Part shown: one piece after another, positions 33,528-42,282 of the stretch
Numbering within the stretch: the first letter of the stretch is position 1
Layout: each line of letters begins with the position of its first letter
NCBI RefSeq assembly: GCF_039749495.1
Contig: NZ_JBDLLU010000009.1
Coordinates: forward strand, 21,030-85,029
Reading direction: 5' to 3'
Length of the DNA stretch: 64,000 nucleotides
Source: Dehalogenimonas sp. THU2
Lineage (GTDB): Bacteria; Chloroflexota; Dehalococcoidia; Dehalococcoidales; Dehalococcoidaceae
Program-made: the position numbers and the translations under genes
The notes under the pieces: model-generated
Told to the model about the DNA's origin: nothing
The model's database searches: none
Seen by the model: the letters and a program-made list of their open reading frames with translations, nothing else

Positions 33528-34352
33528 ATGCAGGCTATCTTTTTCTGGGCCAGTCTTCTTGCCCTTGGTTTCATCACCCTTTTGTTGATCGCTTACATCA
33601 TAAGTCTTCGGAACGCCCGGGCGCAGGGCACGGGTGGCGGAACGATTCAGCAGATTCTCCTGGGCCTGATGGTCCTCGTTTTTATCCTACTGACAGGTGT
33701 TATTGCCACGCGCTGGATAGACACCGGCCATGGTCCTTTTTCAAGCATGTATGAATTCGCCATCGCCTTCTCCTGGGGTATCGTGGGTCTGGGGATCCTC
33801 TATTGGGCGCGTTTCCGGGTAATGCTGGTTTCCGGTGCATCCTCGTTGATTGCCCTCGCGCTGTTAGCTTACGCCGCCTTCCAACCGTCGGAAGCCTCGG
33901 AACTGGTACCCGCTCTGCAGCAAAGTTTTCTGCTATCTACACATGTCGCCGCCGCCGCGCTATCCTACGGTGCCTTCACCATCGGTTTCGTCTGCGCCAT
34001 AATGTTCCTGATGCAGCGAAAACAGGTTAAACGCTGGATGCCGTCACCGGAAACCCTCGATCGCATCAGCTATCACACGGCCATCGTCGGGTTCCCATTA
34101 CTCACCCTGGTCATCATCCTGGGGGCAATTTGGGCCGAGTATTCATGGGGGCGCTACTGGGCGTGGGATCCCAAGGAAACAGCTGCCCTGATCACCTGGT
34201 TCTTCTATGCCGCGTATCTGCATACCAGGGTACTCAAAGGCTGGCAGGGCACCCGTTCCGCGATACTGCTGGTTATTGCTTTCATCGCAGTCATTTTCAC
34301 GTTTTTCGGCAATTATTTCTTTTCGGGACTGCACGCTTTCGAGGTAGTGTAA
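33528..34352 (+). CDS. ccsA: Cytochrome c biogenesis protein CcsA/CcsB (haem-handling)
   Basis: This 274-aa integral membrane protein has about eight helices and the haem-handling signature WGRYWAWDPKETAALITWFF near residue 205, the WWD-type motif that holds haem for attachment to apocytochrome. Flanking His residues lie in FLLSTHVAAAALSYG and ISYHTAIVGFP. It is the partner of ResB, four bases upstream, in a two-gene operon that ends at a bidirectional terminator. Together they imply that the organism makes c-type cytochromes although none is encoded in this window. Confidence 0.93.
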   Translation: MQAIFFWASLLALGFITLLLIAYIISLRNARAQGTGGGTIQQILLGLMVLVFILLTGVIATRWIDTGHGPFSSMYEFAIAFSWGIVGLGILYWARFRVMLVSGASSLIALALLAYAAFQPSEASELVPALQQSFLLSTHVAAAALSYGAFTIGFVCAIMFLMQRKQVKRWMPSPETLDRISYHTAIVGFPLLTLVIILGAIWAEYSWGRYWAWDPKETAALITWFFYAAYLHTRVLKGWQGTRSAILLVIAFIAVIFTFFGNYFFSGLHAFEVV

Positions 34353-34399
34353 CCGGTCGCGAGTCGGGAGTTATGAGTCGCGGGTGAAAACCGAAAACA

Positions 34400-34433
34400 A
34401 AAAAGGCCGGTGGCGAGAGCCAACCGGCCTTTT
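34400..34433. terminator. Bidirectional terminator between ccsA and the CoA-binding gene
   Basis: AAAAGGCCGGT, a GGCGAGAGCCA loop region, then ACCGGCCTTTT forms a stable hairpin with A-tract and T-tract on either side, so it can end both converging transcripts. Confidence 0.85.
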
Positions 34434-34470
34434 ATATTCACCCTTCGATATGATTAAGGGAACGGGGTTG

Positions 34471-34884
34471 CTAGTGTTTTTTCCCCGCCATTGCGGCGTG
34501 CGCCTTGGCGATGCACCGGTCCATGATCACCGTCAGGCCGGCCTCACGCGCTTTCGCCGCCGCGGCCTCATTGATCACACCCTCTTGAAGCCATAACACT
34601 TTCGCTCCGACGGCGATAGCCTCATCCACAATGGGCATGACCTTGTCCGAAGCGCGAAACACGTTTACTACCTCTATCGGGCCCGGCACGGACGCCAAGT
34701 CCGGGTAGCTTTGCCTTTCCAGGACTTTGTCGACGGTGGGGTTGACCGGTACCACCCAGTAATTGTTATCGCGCAAGTAAGCAAAGACCTTGTTCGAGTG
34801 CCGTTCGGGATCCGGCGAGGCACCAACAATGGCGATATTGCGATATCGGGTCAGTATCTCTTTTTCAACATTCATAACAATCAC
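34471..34884 (-). CDS. CoA-binding domain protein (YccU-like)
   Basis: This 137-aa single-domain Rossmann protein has the family opening RYRNIAIVGASPDPERHSNK, then VFAYLRDNNYWVVPVNPT, VDIAIAVGAK-like core strands, and the C-terminal MDRCIAKAHA. It resembles the CoA-binding part of succinyl-CoA ligase alpha subunits and binds CoA, but its role is unknown. One base separates it from the upstream oxidoreductase beta gene, so it is probably co-transcribed with the ferredoxin oxidoreductase. That context suggests a link to acyl-CoA handling. Confidence 0.88.
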   Translation of the reverse strand: MIVMNVEKEILTRYRNIAIVGASPDPERHSNKVFAYLRDNNYWVVPVNPTVDKVLERQSYPDLASVPGPIEVVNVFRASDKVMPIVDEAIAVGAKVLWLQEGVINEAAAAKAREAGLTVIMDRCIAKAHAAMAGKKH

Positions 34885-34885
34885 C

Positions 34886-35770
34886 TCAAATAAAGTCTTT
34901 CAACAATCCGGTGATGCTCTTCGGGTCCAGTTTTTCTTTCATCACAGGTGATTGTCCAGCCACACCGACATATTCATCGAACGTCTCGCGCTCGTTTCGG
35001 TAGATAACACCGGTGGGTATCTTGTCGCCCCACTCCAAAGCTTTTTGGAAAGCCGCTGCCCGATCGCCGGGATCGTAGCCTTTCTCATCCTCTAACTTGT
35101 ACACCCGCTCACGGTACCAGTCATATGTATTCTTCTTGTTGAAGCTGACACACGGCTGGAGGATCTCGATGAGGGCGAAGCCTTTATGCTTGACCCCCTG
35201 CGCTATCAGATCAGCCAGATGTTCAATATCTCCGGCAAAGCCGCGGGCGATAAAACTGCAATCGCAGGCCACGGCGACAGCCAGGGGATGCATAGCCACC
35301 CAGGCCCCATCAGGATTCATTTTAGTGGTAAAACCCAAATCTGTGGTAGGTGACGCCTGTCCTTTGGTCAGGCCGTATACCTGGTTATTATGCACCAGAT
35401 AGGTCAAATTCGGATTGCGGTTCACGGTGTGCAGAAAGTGATTGCCGCCTTCGCCGTAAGCATCGCCGTCGCCGCTCTCGGCAATAACCACCAGGTCGGT
35501 GTTGACCATCTTGGCTGCCAGCGCCGCCGGCAGCGGGCGGCCGTGAAGTCCGTTGAAAACATTAGCCCGTGTATAATGGGGCAGCTTAGCCGCCTGGCCG
35601 ATACCCGAGACCATGAGTACTTCATGGGGCGCCAGTTGCAATCCCACCAGCGCTTTGTCGACCGAGCGCAGGATTCCAAAGTTGCCGCATCCGGGGCACC
35701 AGGCACTTTCGGAAGCCGGGCTGTAGTCGTCGATGGTCACCTTTTCTTTTTGTTTGGCCGGCATGTTCAC
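34886..35770 (-). CDS. 2-oxoacid:ferredoxin oxidoreductase, beta subunit
   Basis: The beta subunit binds thiamine diphosphate and, with the alpha/gamma subunit, oxidatively decarboxylates a 2-oxoacid (2-oxoglutarate or pyruvate-like) to the acyl-CoA while reducing ferredoxin. The 294-aa protein has WCPGCGNFGILRSVDKAL (Cys ligands) and the TPP/Mg motif GDGDAYGEGGNHFLHTVNRN, then LVHNNQVYGLTKGQASPTT. The start overlaps the alpha stop by four bases (ATGA). The fused gamma-alpha partner favours a KorAB-type enzyme. Specificity is not certain. Confidence 0.93.
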   Translation of the reverse strand: MNMPAKQKEKVTIDDYSPASESAWCPGCGNFGILRSVDKALVGLQLAPHEVLMVSGIGQAAKLPHYTRANVFNGLHGRPLPAALAAKMVNTDLVVIAESGDGDAYGEGGNHFLHTVNRNPNLTYLVHNNQVYGLTKGQASPTTDLGFTTKMNPDGAWVAMHPLAVAVACDCSFIARGFAGDIEHLADLIAQGVKHKGFALIEILQPCVSFNKKNTYDWYRERVYKLEDEKGYDPGDRAAAFQKALEWGDKIPTGVIYRNERETFDEYVGVAGQSPVMKEKLDPKSITGLLKDFI

Positions 35771-37494
35771 GCCACCTCCCGTTCGAAGTGCTCAACGATG
35801 TACTCGGCGGACAACGGCCGCCCGTCATAACGGGCGATATGCCCATCCATCTTTATGCTGGTCTCGGTCCGGATGAGGCGTCCGAGTTGTCCAGTAGCGT
35901 TGCTCTCGATAACAATGTTCTTGGCTACTCCGGCCAGATTCTTGACCAGCACTTCAGCGGGGAAAGGCCAGAGTTCATTGAAATGAATGACGCAGGCGCT
36001 GACGCCATTAGCTTCCAGCAGGCAAGCCGCTTCCTCGATAGCCCCGCGACTGCTGCCCCAGCCGATTAGATTGAATTTTGCCTTTTCCCTGTGGTGGAAG
36101 GCCGGTTCGCCGACCTCTTTTTGAAGTCCTTCATGCTTACGCATCCGCTTTTCCACCATCAGCCGCCGGGTCTCGGCGTCTTCGATGATATGGCCTGCCT
36201 CGCTATGTTCATCGGAATCAGCGACAACCAGAGCTTTGCCCTGTCCGGGGAAAGCCCGCGGTGAAATCCCTGATTTGGTATACGCGTAGCGCTTGTATTC
36301 TCCGGCTTTATTCGCCTCTTTATCGGTCAGCAGGTCTCCGCGTTCGATGACGACCGCATCAAGATCGAAGGGCGTGACGGTGTAGTAGGAATCAGCCATC
36401 TCATGATCGGTCAGGATGATGGCCGGGCTCTGATACTTTTCGGCCATGTTGAAAGCCTTGACCGTCAGCCAGAAAGCCTCCTCAGCATTGGCCGGCGCGG
36501 CGATGAAGCGGGGAAACTCACCGTGACCGGCATGCAGAGCAAAGAGCAGTTCCCCCTGCTCGGTGCGCGTCGGCAATCCGGTAGACGGGCCGGCGCGCTG
36601 CCCCAGGACGATAACCACCGGCGTCTCGGTCATACCCGCCAGGGACAAACCCTCCACCATGAGGCAAAAACCGCCGCCGGAGGTAGCTACCATGGAACGC
36701 GCCCCGGTGAAACCGGCGCCGACGGCCATGTTGATAGCCGAGATCTCGTCTTCAGCCTGTATCACCAGCACCCGGAACTCTCTTCCCTTATCGGCCAGGT
36801 ATTCCAGAATCGGCGTCGAAGGGGTCATCGGGTAACCGGCCACAAACCGGCAACCGGCGGCCAGCGCCCCCAGGGCTACGGCTTCATTCCCGGAGATCAG
36901 CATTTTACCGGAGCTTTTTCCAGCCTTCAGGCGTTCTGTATAATCTTTCGGGCGATGCTGTTGAGCAAATTCGTAACCCGCTTTCGCCGCCTTGATGTTG
37001 CCCTCAACCACCTTATCGCCGTGACGCCCATATTCCTCCCGCAACACCCCGATCAGTATCTCAAGATCGTAATCGAGCAATCCGAGCGCGGCCGCGCTGG
37101 CCACCGTATTGGTCATGCGCAGGCTGCCCGCCTTCTCCTCGGCGATCTTTTCAATGGGGATGTCGAGGGTGAGGACACCTTTGTCCGGTTTAGATCCGGT
37201 CTTCTCCCCGTCATAGATGATGATGCCGCCGCCCCGGATTTCAGAGAGATGAAGGTCTATGGTTTCGGCATTCAGCGCCACCACCATGTCGGCCTTCTCC
37301 AGTGGTGACTGCACGGGGTCGCTGGATATCCGCACCCGGGTGAAAGAATTCCCGCCACGGATCCGTGATTCAAAATCCTGGTCGGCAAAGACCTCATAGC
37401 CGCCGCGCATCATCGCCCTGGCCAGTACCGACCCTACCGATTGGACGCCCTGTCCGGCTTCGCCCCCGACGAGGATATTCAAGTCCGTTGACAT
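35767..37494 (-). CDS. 2-oxoacid:ferredoxin oxidoreductase, fused gamma-alpha subunit
   Basis: This 575-aa protein fuses the gamma domain (about 1-180: NILVGGEAGQGVQSVGSVLA, FESRIRGGNSFTRVRIS) to the alpha pyrimidine-binding domain (about 200-575: LISGNEAVALGALAAGCRFV, GYPMTPSTPILEYLA, and MVATSGGGFCLMVEGLSLAG). This is the KorA-type layout of two-subunit 2-oxoacid:ferredoxin oxidoreductases. I start at the ATG at 37494, seven bases after GGAGGTG; an in-frame extension to 37569 would overlap the rubredoxin gene and is rejected. It follows rubredoxin by 26 bases. Confidence 0.94.
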   Translation of the reverse strand: MSTDLNILVGGEAGQGVQSVGSVLARAMMRGGYEVFADQDFESRIRGGNSFTRVRISSDPVQSPLEKADMVVALNAETIDLHLSEIRGGGIIIYDGEKTGSKPDKGVLTLDIPIEKIAEEKAGSLRMTNTVASAAALGLLDYDLEILIGVLREEYGRHGDKVVEGNIKAAKAGYEFAQQHRPKDYTERLKAGKSSGKMLISGNEAVALGALAAGCRFVAGYPMTPSTPILEYLADKGREFRVLVIQAEDEISAINMAVGAGFTGARSMVATSGGGFCLMVEGLSLAGMTETPVVIVLGQRAGPSTGLPTRTEQGELLFALHAGHGEFPRFIAAPANAEEAFWLTVKAFNMAEKYQSPAIILTDHEMADSYYTVTPFDLDAVVIERGDLLTDKEANKAGEYKRYAYTKSGISPRAFPGQGKALVVADSDEHSEAGHIIEDAETRRLMVEKRMRKHEGLQKEVGEPAFHHREKAKFNLIGWGSSRGAIEEAACLLEANGVSACVIHFNELWPFPAEVLVKNLAGVAKNIVIESNATGQLGRLIRTETSIKMDGHIARYDGRPLSAEYIVEHFEREVA

Positions 37495-37520
37495 CAAGGC
37501 ACCTCCAGTTTGCTCAGGGT

Positions 37521-37682
37521 TTAATCTTCTTTGACGAACTGGTCCTTGGCGGCGCCGCAGACCGGGCAAACCCAGGAATCCGGAATATCCTCAAATGCCG
37601 TGCCGGGCTCGATACCGCCATCCGGGTCACCTTTTTTGGGGTCGTAGATGTAATTACAGATAGTGCAACGATATTTAGCCAT
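37521..37682 (-). CDS. Rubredoxin
   Basis: Rubredoxin is a one-iron electron carrier. The 53-aa protein has Cys6-x-x-Cys9 ([11 protein letters not shown]) and Cys39-x-x-Cys42 ([13 protein letters not shown]), the four ligands of the Fe(Cys)4 site, with the usual [12 protein letters not shown] between. It heads the ferredoxin oxidoreductase operon, directly after a strong promoter, with AGGAGG before the ATG. The context suggests it accepts electrons in the same pathway or in oxidative-stress defence. Confidence 0.95.
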   Translation of the reverse strand: MAKYRCTICNYIYDPKKGDPDGGIEPGTAFEDIPDSWVCPVCGAAKDQFVKED

Positions 37683-37708
37683 AACGGTTCATTCCTCCTG
37701 TCCTTTTT

Positions 37709-37737
37709 AGAATAGAGGCCCAGGTGGCTTATGTCAA
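37709..37737 (-). promoter_or_regulatory. Promoter of the rubredoxin-oxidoreductase operon
   Basis: On the minus strand a perfect TTGACA (37737-37732), 17 bases, then TATTCT (37714-37709). The rubredoxin ATG is 26 bases further on, with AGGAGG in between. This is one of the best promoters in the window. Confidence 0.8.
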
Positions 37738-38085
37738 AACGGGATCCGATCGGATCATGAAAGCATTTTCGTTCAGCCGCGGCTCCGTCAAATTTCCGAC
37801 ACAGCTTATAGTAAAATCAATCCCGATAGATATTTCCGGTACGATGTGATCTTGCTGCTATGATTGTGTTTGGCTATCAATGATTAGTTCATACAACTTG
37901 TTTCATTCTCTACCTGGTTGGATATTTTACACTTTCTGTCACGATCCAATCTCAGTACTAATACAATTGATGGGAACCTTACACTTCATAAAGATTTAGT
38001 TACCAAGGAATATAATGGTGACCACGTATTCTGAAATACGTCAGCACCGTTCCTAAATTTATTTTTCAAAGTAGCTTCTAACCCC

Positions 38086-38115
38086 TTTACTTTTAATATA
38101 TTCTTTCGATATACT
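38086..38115 (+). promoter_or_regulatory. Candidate promoter of the 132-aa basic protein
   Basis: TTTACT (38086-38091) and TATACT (38110-38115) are 18 bases apart. Transcription would begin near 38122, leaving GGGAG (38139) as the ribosome binding site. Confidence 0.5.
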
Positions 38116-38151
38116 TGTTGATAACAGAATAATTAATTGGGAGATTATAAA

Positions 38152-38550
38152 ATGCCTGAAGCAAGAGTCCTGATCGATCTACAAGAAGGTGTCATCGAAC
38201 TAGAGGGACCGATCGAATTTGTCGAAAAACACATGGCTCTTTTTATCCCTGAAATGATGGGGGTCGAAGAGCTGGAAGAAGAAAAACCCGTTGTTAAACG
38301 GGGCCGCCCGGCTAAGGCCGGTAAACCCAAGAAAAAGAAGAGAGTGTCCTGCGATAAAATCATCGACGCCCTGGCCGGTGAGGGATTCTTCGCCCAGCCC
38401 CGCGGTTTCGGCGCCATCAAACAGGAAGTGCTGAAGACCGACCCCGGCTGCTCTGATAACAAGATCAGGCAGACCCTGAAAAAGGCCATCGCCGGAGAAA
38501 AGATAACCGCCAGCGGCGCCGGCCGTGGAATGAAATACACCCAGGTATAA
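38152..38550 (+). CDS. Basic-linker protein of unknown function (132 aa), possibly DNA-binding
   Basis: I do not recognise the family. The protein has an acidic N-terminal part (VLIDLQEGVIELEGPIEFVE), then a strongly basic AT-hook-like linker (VKRGRPAKAGKPKKKKR, about residues 58-75), then a C-terminal helical domain (CDKIIDALAGEGFFAQPRGF, KQEVLKTDPGCSDNKIRQTL) that resembles a winged-helix fold. The GRP core and Lys-rich run suggest nucleic-acid binding. The ATG at 38152 has GGGAG nearby; an in-frame GTG/ATG slightly upstream is possible. It stands alone, with its own promoter and terminator. Confidence 0.7.
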   Translation: MPEARVLIDLQEGVIELEGPIEFVEKHMALFIPEMMGVEELEEEKPVVKRGRPAKAGKPKKKKRVSCDKIIDALAGEGFFAQPRGFGAIKQEVLKTDPGCSDNKIRQTLKKAIAGEKITASGAGRGMKYTQV

Positions 38551-38578
38551 GTTGTTCGATTCCTTCTGCTACAAACAT

Positions 38579-38610
38579 GAAGCGCCGGGGTTAAGCCCCG
38601 GCGCTTTTTC
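38579..38610 (+). terminator. Terminator after the 132-aa protein
   Basis: AAGCGCCGGGG, TTAA, CCCCGGCGCTTTTTC makes a strong hairpin with a T-tract on the plus strand. It may also stop the converging acyl-CoA synthetase transcript, whose stop is 20 bases away. Confidence 0.85.
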
Positions 38611-38628
38611 CTTTATACAAGTATTGTT

Positions 38629-40758
38629 TTAAGCAAGCAACACTCGCGCGTCCACTACGGCGTACCCCTGACCTGACGCGAAGGCTTTCACCGGATTAAG
38701 ATCGAGTTCCTTGATCCGGGGCAGATCTTCCGCCAGTGCGGACAATCTCAGCAACAGGTCTTCAAGGGCGGCGATATCCGCCGGTGGCGCGCCGCGGAAG
38801 CCTTCCAGTAACTTGTAGGCCTTGACCGAACGCACCATCTCCCGGGCGTCGGTATCCGTAAGCGGTTGAATACGGGTTACCGTGTCCTTGAACAGTTCGG
38901 TATAGATGCCGCCCAAACCGAAGAGGATGAGCGGGCCGAAAACATCATCATGGGTAACGCCGGCGATGACCTCGATGCCCTCAGGCGCCATACGCTGGAC
39001 GCTCACCCCGCCCGCCTCCGGCAGGCGTCCAGCCACTGTCAGCCGTTCCATCATCTGTTCATACGCCTGCCTGAGTTCATCCGGCGACCGGATGTCGAGC
39101 CTTACCCCGCCCACCTCCGTCTTGTGAATGATAGTCTTCGAGTCCAGCTTCAGTGCCACCGGGAAACCGAGAGCTTCAGCTGTTTCCAACGCTTCGTCGA
39201 GGTTGGCAGCGAACCGGGGCGCCATGGCGGTGATGCCGTATGCGTCAAGAAGATCATAAACATCACCGGGCGGCAGCCAACCGGGGGGCGCTTCATCGAC
39301 GATCTTCCTGGCTTTAACCAGGTCGATGCCGGATAGTTCCGGAACCGTTCCGCGTGGTTTCTGTCGGTTCAGACTGTAATCCCGCACGCGGGCGAGAGCA
39401 TAGACGGCAGCCTCCGGGAAAGAAAAGGACGGGACGCCGGTAGCCCCAACCGGCATGACGGTACCGGGCACACAGCCTCGTTTCCCCATGAAAGAGGCCA
39501 GCAGCGGTTTGCCCCGGCGCCTAAAGTCCGGGGCCAGTTCCTTGATAACTGCGGCTACTTCTTCCGGGCAGGCGAACACCGGCGGGATAAAGATGACGAT
39601 AACCGCATCGATGTTGCCGTCAGCGGCCAGCAGCGTCAGCGCACCGCGGTATTCGGCGGCGCCGACGTCCGTAATATCCACGGGATTGCCCAGTGAGGCT
39701 CTGACCGGCAGCAGTGTCTTAAGCCCGGCCATGGTCTCGTCTCTTAGGGATGGCAGTTCCAGTCCCCTCGCGGCGCAGGCGTCGGCGGCCAGCGCCCCCG
39801 GCCCGCCGCCGTTGGTGAGGATAGCCACCCTGGAGCCCCGGGGCAACGGCTGGCGCGACAGCACGTCGGACACGTCGAAAAGTTGTTCCAGGCTGTCCAC
39901 CCGGATGATACCGGATTGGGCGAAGAGAGCGTCCGCGGCCACATCCACGGTCGCCAGGGCGCCGGTATGGGAGGCTACCGCCCGGGAACCGGCGGCTGAA
40001 CGACCGCTCTTGACCGCGACGATGGGCTTTTCAGGTGAGATCGAACGGGCCAGACGTGCGAATTTCTTGGGATTGCCGAATGATTCCAGATAAAGCATGA
40101 TGACATCGGTGGCCGGATCGTCCCGCCAGTACTCCATGAGGTCGTTCGAGGAAACATCGGCCCGGTTACCGACGCTGGCAAAAGAGGAGAGGCCGATATT
40201 GAGATTATTAGCGTATTCCAGTATCACTAAACCGAGCGCGCCGCTCTGGGTCGCCATGGCAATATTGCCTTGAGGCGGAAATACGTGACCAAAAGTAGCG
40301 TTCAGACTGACATTCGGAGCTGTATTGAGAACACCCATACAGTTAGGCCCGACGAGGCGCATACTGTAACGGCGGCAAACCGAGACCAGTTTCCGCTGCC
40401 GTTCGACACCGGCATCATTGTTCTCGCCGAAACCGGCGGAAATCACGATGATGGATTTGACTCCCCTGGCGCCGCATTCTTCCGCGGCGTCCAGCACCTT
40501 TTCGGCGGGCAGTACGATAACAGCCAGATCGACCTGTTCAGAAATGGCGGTTATCGACGGGTAAGCCCTAACGCCCGATATGACATCGGCCTGTGGGTTA
40601 ACCGGAAAGACCGGACCATGGAAAGCGGCATCAAGGAGATTCTGAAAGATCTTGTGGCCGATGCTGCCTTCACGCCGCGAGGCGCCGATAACCGCCACTG
40701 AACGCGGATTGAGCAGCGCCTCGATCGAAGTTGCTTTCAGATCATCTGACACGATCAT
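38629..40758 (-). CDS. ADP-forming acyl/acetyl-CoA synthetase (fused alpha-beta)
   Basis: This 709-aa enzyme conserves the energy of acyl-CoA as ATP: acyl-CoA + ADP + Pi to acid + ATP + CoA. It is a fusion of a CoA-binding domain (LLNPRSVAVIGASRREGSIG, about 10-130), a succinyl-CoA-ligase-like domain with the phospho-His region ASHTGALATVDVAADALF, and a C-terminal ATP-grasp domain (ALGFPVALKLDSKTIIHKTE, GGVRLDI, then KELDLNPVKAF). I use the ATG at 40758, with CAGGAG six bases upstream, rather than 40779. With the ferredoxin oxidoreductase nearby it would make ATP from 2-oxoacid oxidation. Confidence 0.92.
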   Translation of the reverse strand: MIVSDDLKATSIEALLNPRSVAVIGASRREGSIGHKIFQNLLDAAFHGPVFPVNPQADVISGVRAYPSITAISEQVDLAVIVLPAEKVLDAAEECGARGVKSIIVISAGFGENNDAGVERQRKLVSVCRRYSMRLVGPNCMGVLNTAPNVSLNATFGHVFPPQGNIAMATQSGALGLVILEYANNLNIGLSSFASVGNRADVSSNDLMEYWRDDPATDVIMLYLESFGNPKKFARLARSISPEKPIVAVKSGRSAAGSRAVASHTGALATVDVAADALFAQSGIIRVDSLEQLFDVSDVLSRQPLPRGSRVAILTNGGGPGALAADACAARGLELPSLRDETMAGLKTLLPVRASLGNPVDITDVGAAEYRGALTLLAADGNIDAVIVIFIPPVFACPEEVAAVIKELAPDFRRRGKPLLASFMGKRGCVPGTVMPVGATGVPSFSFPEAAVYALARVRDYSLNRQKPRGTVPELSGIDLVKARKIVDEAPPGWLPPGDVYDLLDAYGITAMAPRFAANLDEALETAEALGFPVALKLDSKTIIHKTEVGGVRLDIRSPDELRQAYEQMMERLTVAGRLPEAGGVSVQRMAPEGIEVIAGVTHDDVFGPLILFGLGGIYTELFKDTVTRIQPLTDTDAREMVRSVKAYKLLEGFRGAPPADIAALEDLLLRLSALAEDLPRIKELDLNPVKAFASGQGYAVVDARVLLA

Positions 40759-40820
40759 AAGGACTCCTGAACAGACCAAAGGGCGATTTCCACACTTCGA
40801 TTGTAAGCCACCGGCAGCGG

Positions 40821-40849
40821 TTGGGCAAAACGGCGCGCACTGGTATAAT
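40821..40849 (+). promoter_or_regulatory. Candidate promoter of the glycosyltransferase-ArsS operon
   Basis: A perfect TATAAT (40844-40849) lies 17 bases after TTGGGC (40821-40826). The -35 box is weak. The start of transcription would be near 40856, just before the GTG at 40873. Confidence 0.5.
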
Positions 40850-40872
40850 CCAAAGAACCAAAATGCATCGAT

Positions 40873-42282
40873 GTGGAATGCGGATGGGCCGAAGGGTATC
40901 GATTATTGAAGACACCTCAGAACTCTGATGGCCTTAATATCGGTCCAGGCAGGAATGGATCCCGTTTTTCAGTCGTTATTCCGGCACTGAACGAGGAAGC
41001 GGCCATCGGGCGCTGCCTCGATGCCATACGTGCCATCGACCCTCACGTTGAGATTATCGTCGCCGACGGGGGGTCCACCGACCGGACGGCAGAGATCGCC
41101 GCGGGCCAGGGGGCCGTTGTCGTTCACTCACCGCGAGGCCGCGGGAGGCAGTGCAACGCCGGCGCGAACCGGGCATCGGGCGAGGTCATTCTCTTTCTTC
41201 ATGCCGACACGATATTGCCCGAAGGGGTTTTCACAAGGTTAAAGTCGATCTTCACAGACCCGGACATCAAGGCGGGTACATTTAGAGTCGCTTTCGACCG
41301 CAAGCACTGGTTACTGGATATCATCACCTGGAAGGCCACGTTCGAGTTGGGCTGCCAGCGGTTCGGTGATTCCTGTATAACAATGCGAAAAGACTTTTTT
41401 CGACAGCTTGGAGGTTTTCCGGACCAGAACCTGTTTGAAGACCTGGAACTGCTGCGCCGCGCATGCCGGCAAACCCGGATTCGCCGCTTTCCGATGAAGG
41501 TGGTCACTTCAGCCCGCCGTTTCACCGAAAACGGTGTCTTGCGCCAACTGCTTCGGAACTCATGGTACATCAGCAGATACCTGGCCGGGACTCCGGCGAA
41601 TAAACTGGCGGAAGAATATGAGAGTCGAAACCGCCGTGTAAAGCGACCGGTGTTGCTCATGATGGTGCGGTATCCGGAACCGGGAAAGGTTAAATCCCGC
41701 CTGGCTGCCGCTGCCGGCGATGAAACCGCCGCGGATATTTACCGCTCTTGCGCGGGACGTCTGTTTGCCGCGGCGGACGGCCTGCCGGAAGAGATCGATA
41801 GGTGCCTGTATTGCGCCGACGCCGGCGATATGGAACGTATCGGAAAATGGGCCGGGAACGGATTTGGAATCGATGCCCAGCGCGGCGACGGCCTCGGCGA
41901 ACGCCTCGATCAAGGCTTCACGACATCATTCAACCAAGGGGCCGTTAAAACAGTCATCGTCGCCAGCGACGTTCCCGGTATTTCATCGAGCATTCTCCGG
42001 GAGGCATTCGACGCTCTTGACCGTCACGATATCGTCATCGGCCCCTCACTGGACGGCGGTTATTACCTGATCGGCCTTAAACGACCCGAACCGAGGCTTT
42101 TCCGGAATATCGACTGGAGCACTCCCACAGTACTTGACCGGACCCTCCAGACAGCCAAGGAATGCGGCCTTAACCCCTGTGTGTTACCGGTGTTACTAGA
42201 CATCGACACCGCCGATGACTGGCATCGATGGATTGAATCTCAAAAAGAATCGAACGAGGTCGGCTATGCCAAAACTCGATAA
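40873..42282 (+). CDS. Fused glycosyltransferase (TIGR04283-like) and DUF2064 transferase (TIGR04282-like)
   Basis: This 469-aa protein joins two domains that are usually separate genes in arsenosugar-type clusters. The N-terminal GT2 domain (about 30-245) has SVVIPALNEEAAIGRCLDAI, IIVADGGSTDRTAEI and ILFLHADTILP with the DxD-type acidic pair. The C-terminal DUF2064 domain (about 250-460) has LLMMVRYPEPGKVKSRLAAA, VIVASDVPGISSSILREAF and IGPSLDGGYYLIGL, typical of TIGR04282. It overlaps the ArsS-like gene by 17 bases. The start is uncertain: GTG at 40873, or TTG at 40906 with AAGGG upstream. Confidence 0.87.
   Translation: MECGWAEGYRLLKTPQNSDGLNIGPGRNGSRFSVVIPALNEEAAIGRCLDAIRAIDPHVEIIVADGGSTDRTAEIAAGQGAVVVHSPRGRGRQCNAGANRASGEVILFLHADTILPEGVFTRLKSIFTDPDIKAGTFRVAFDRKHWLLDIITWKATFELGCQRFGDSCITMRKDFFRQLGGFPDQNLFEDLELLRRACRQTRIRRFPMKVVTSARRFTENGVLRQLLRNSWYISRYLAGTPANKLAEEYESRNRRVKRPVLLMMVRYPEPGKVKSRLAAAAGDETAADIYRSCAGRLFAAADGLPEEIDRCLYCADAGDMERIGKWAGNGFGIDAQRGDGLGERLDQGFTTSFNQGAVKTVIVASDVPGISSSILREAFDALDRHDIVIGPSLDGGYYLIGLKRPEPRLFRNIDWSTPTVLDRTLQTAKECGLNPCVLPVLLDIDTADDWHRWIESQKESNEVGYAKTR

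Larger units (their letters stand above)
37683..38151. other. 469-base AT-rich divergent gap
   Basis: Between the divergent rubredoxin and 132-aa genes lie the minus-strand promoter at 37709-37737 and a plus-strand promoter at 38086-38115. The stretch in between (about 37740-38085) is AT-rich, with no frame that looks like protein and no strong repeat. It is unusually long and AT-rich for this otherwise compact region. Confidence 0.55.
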
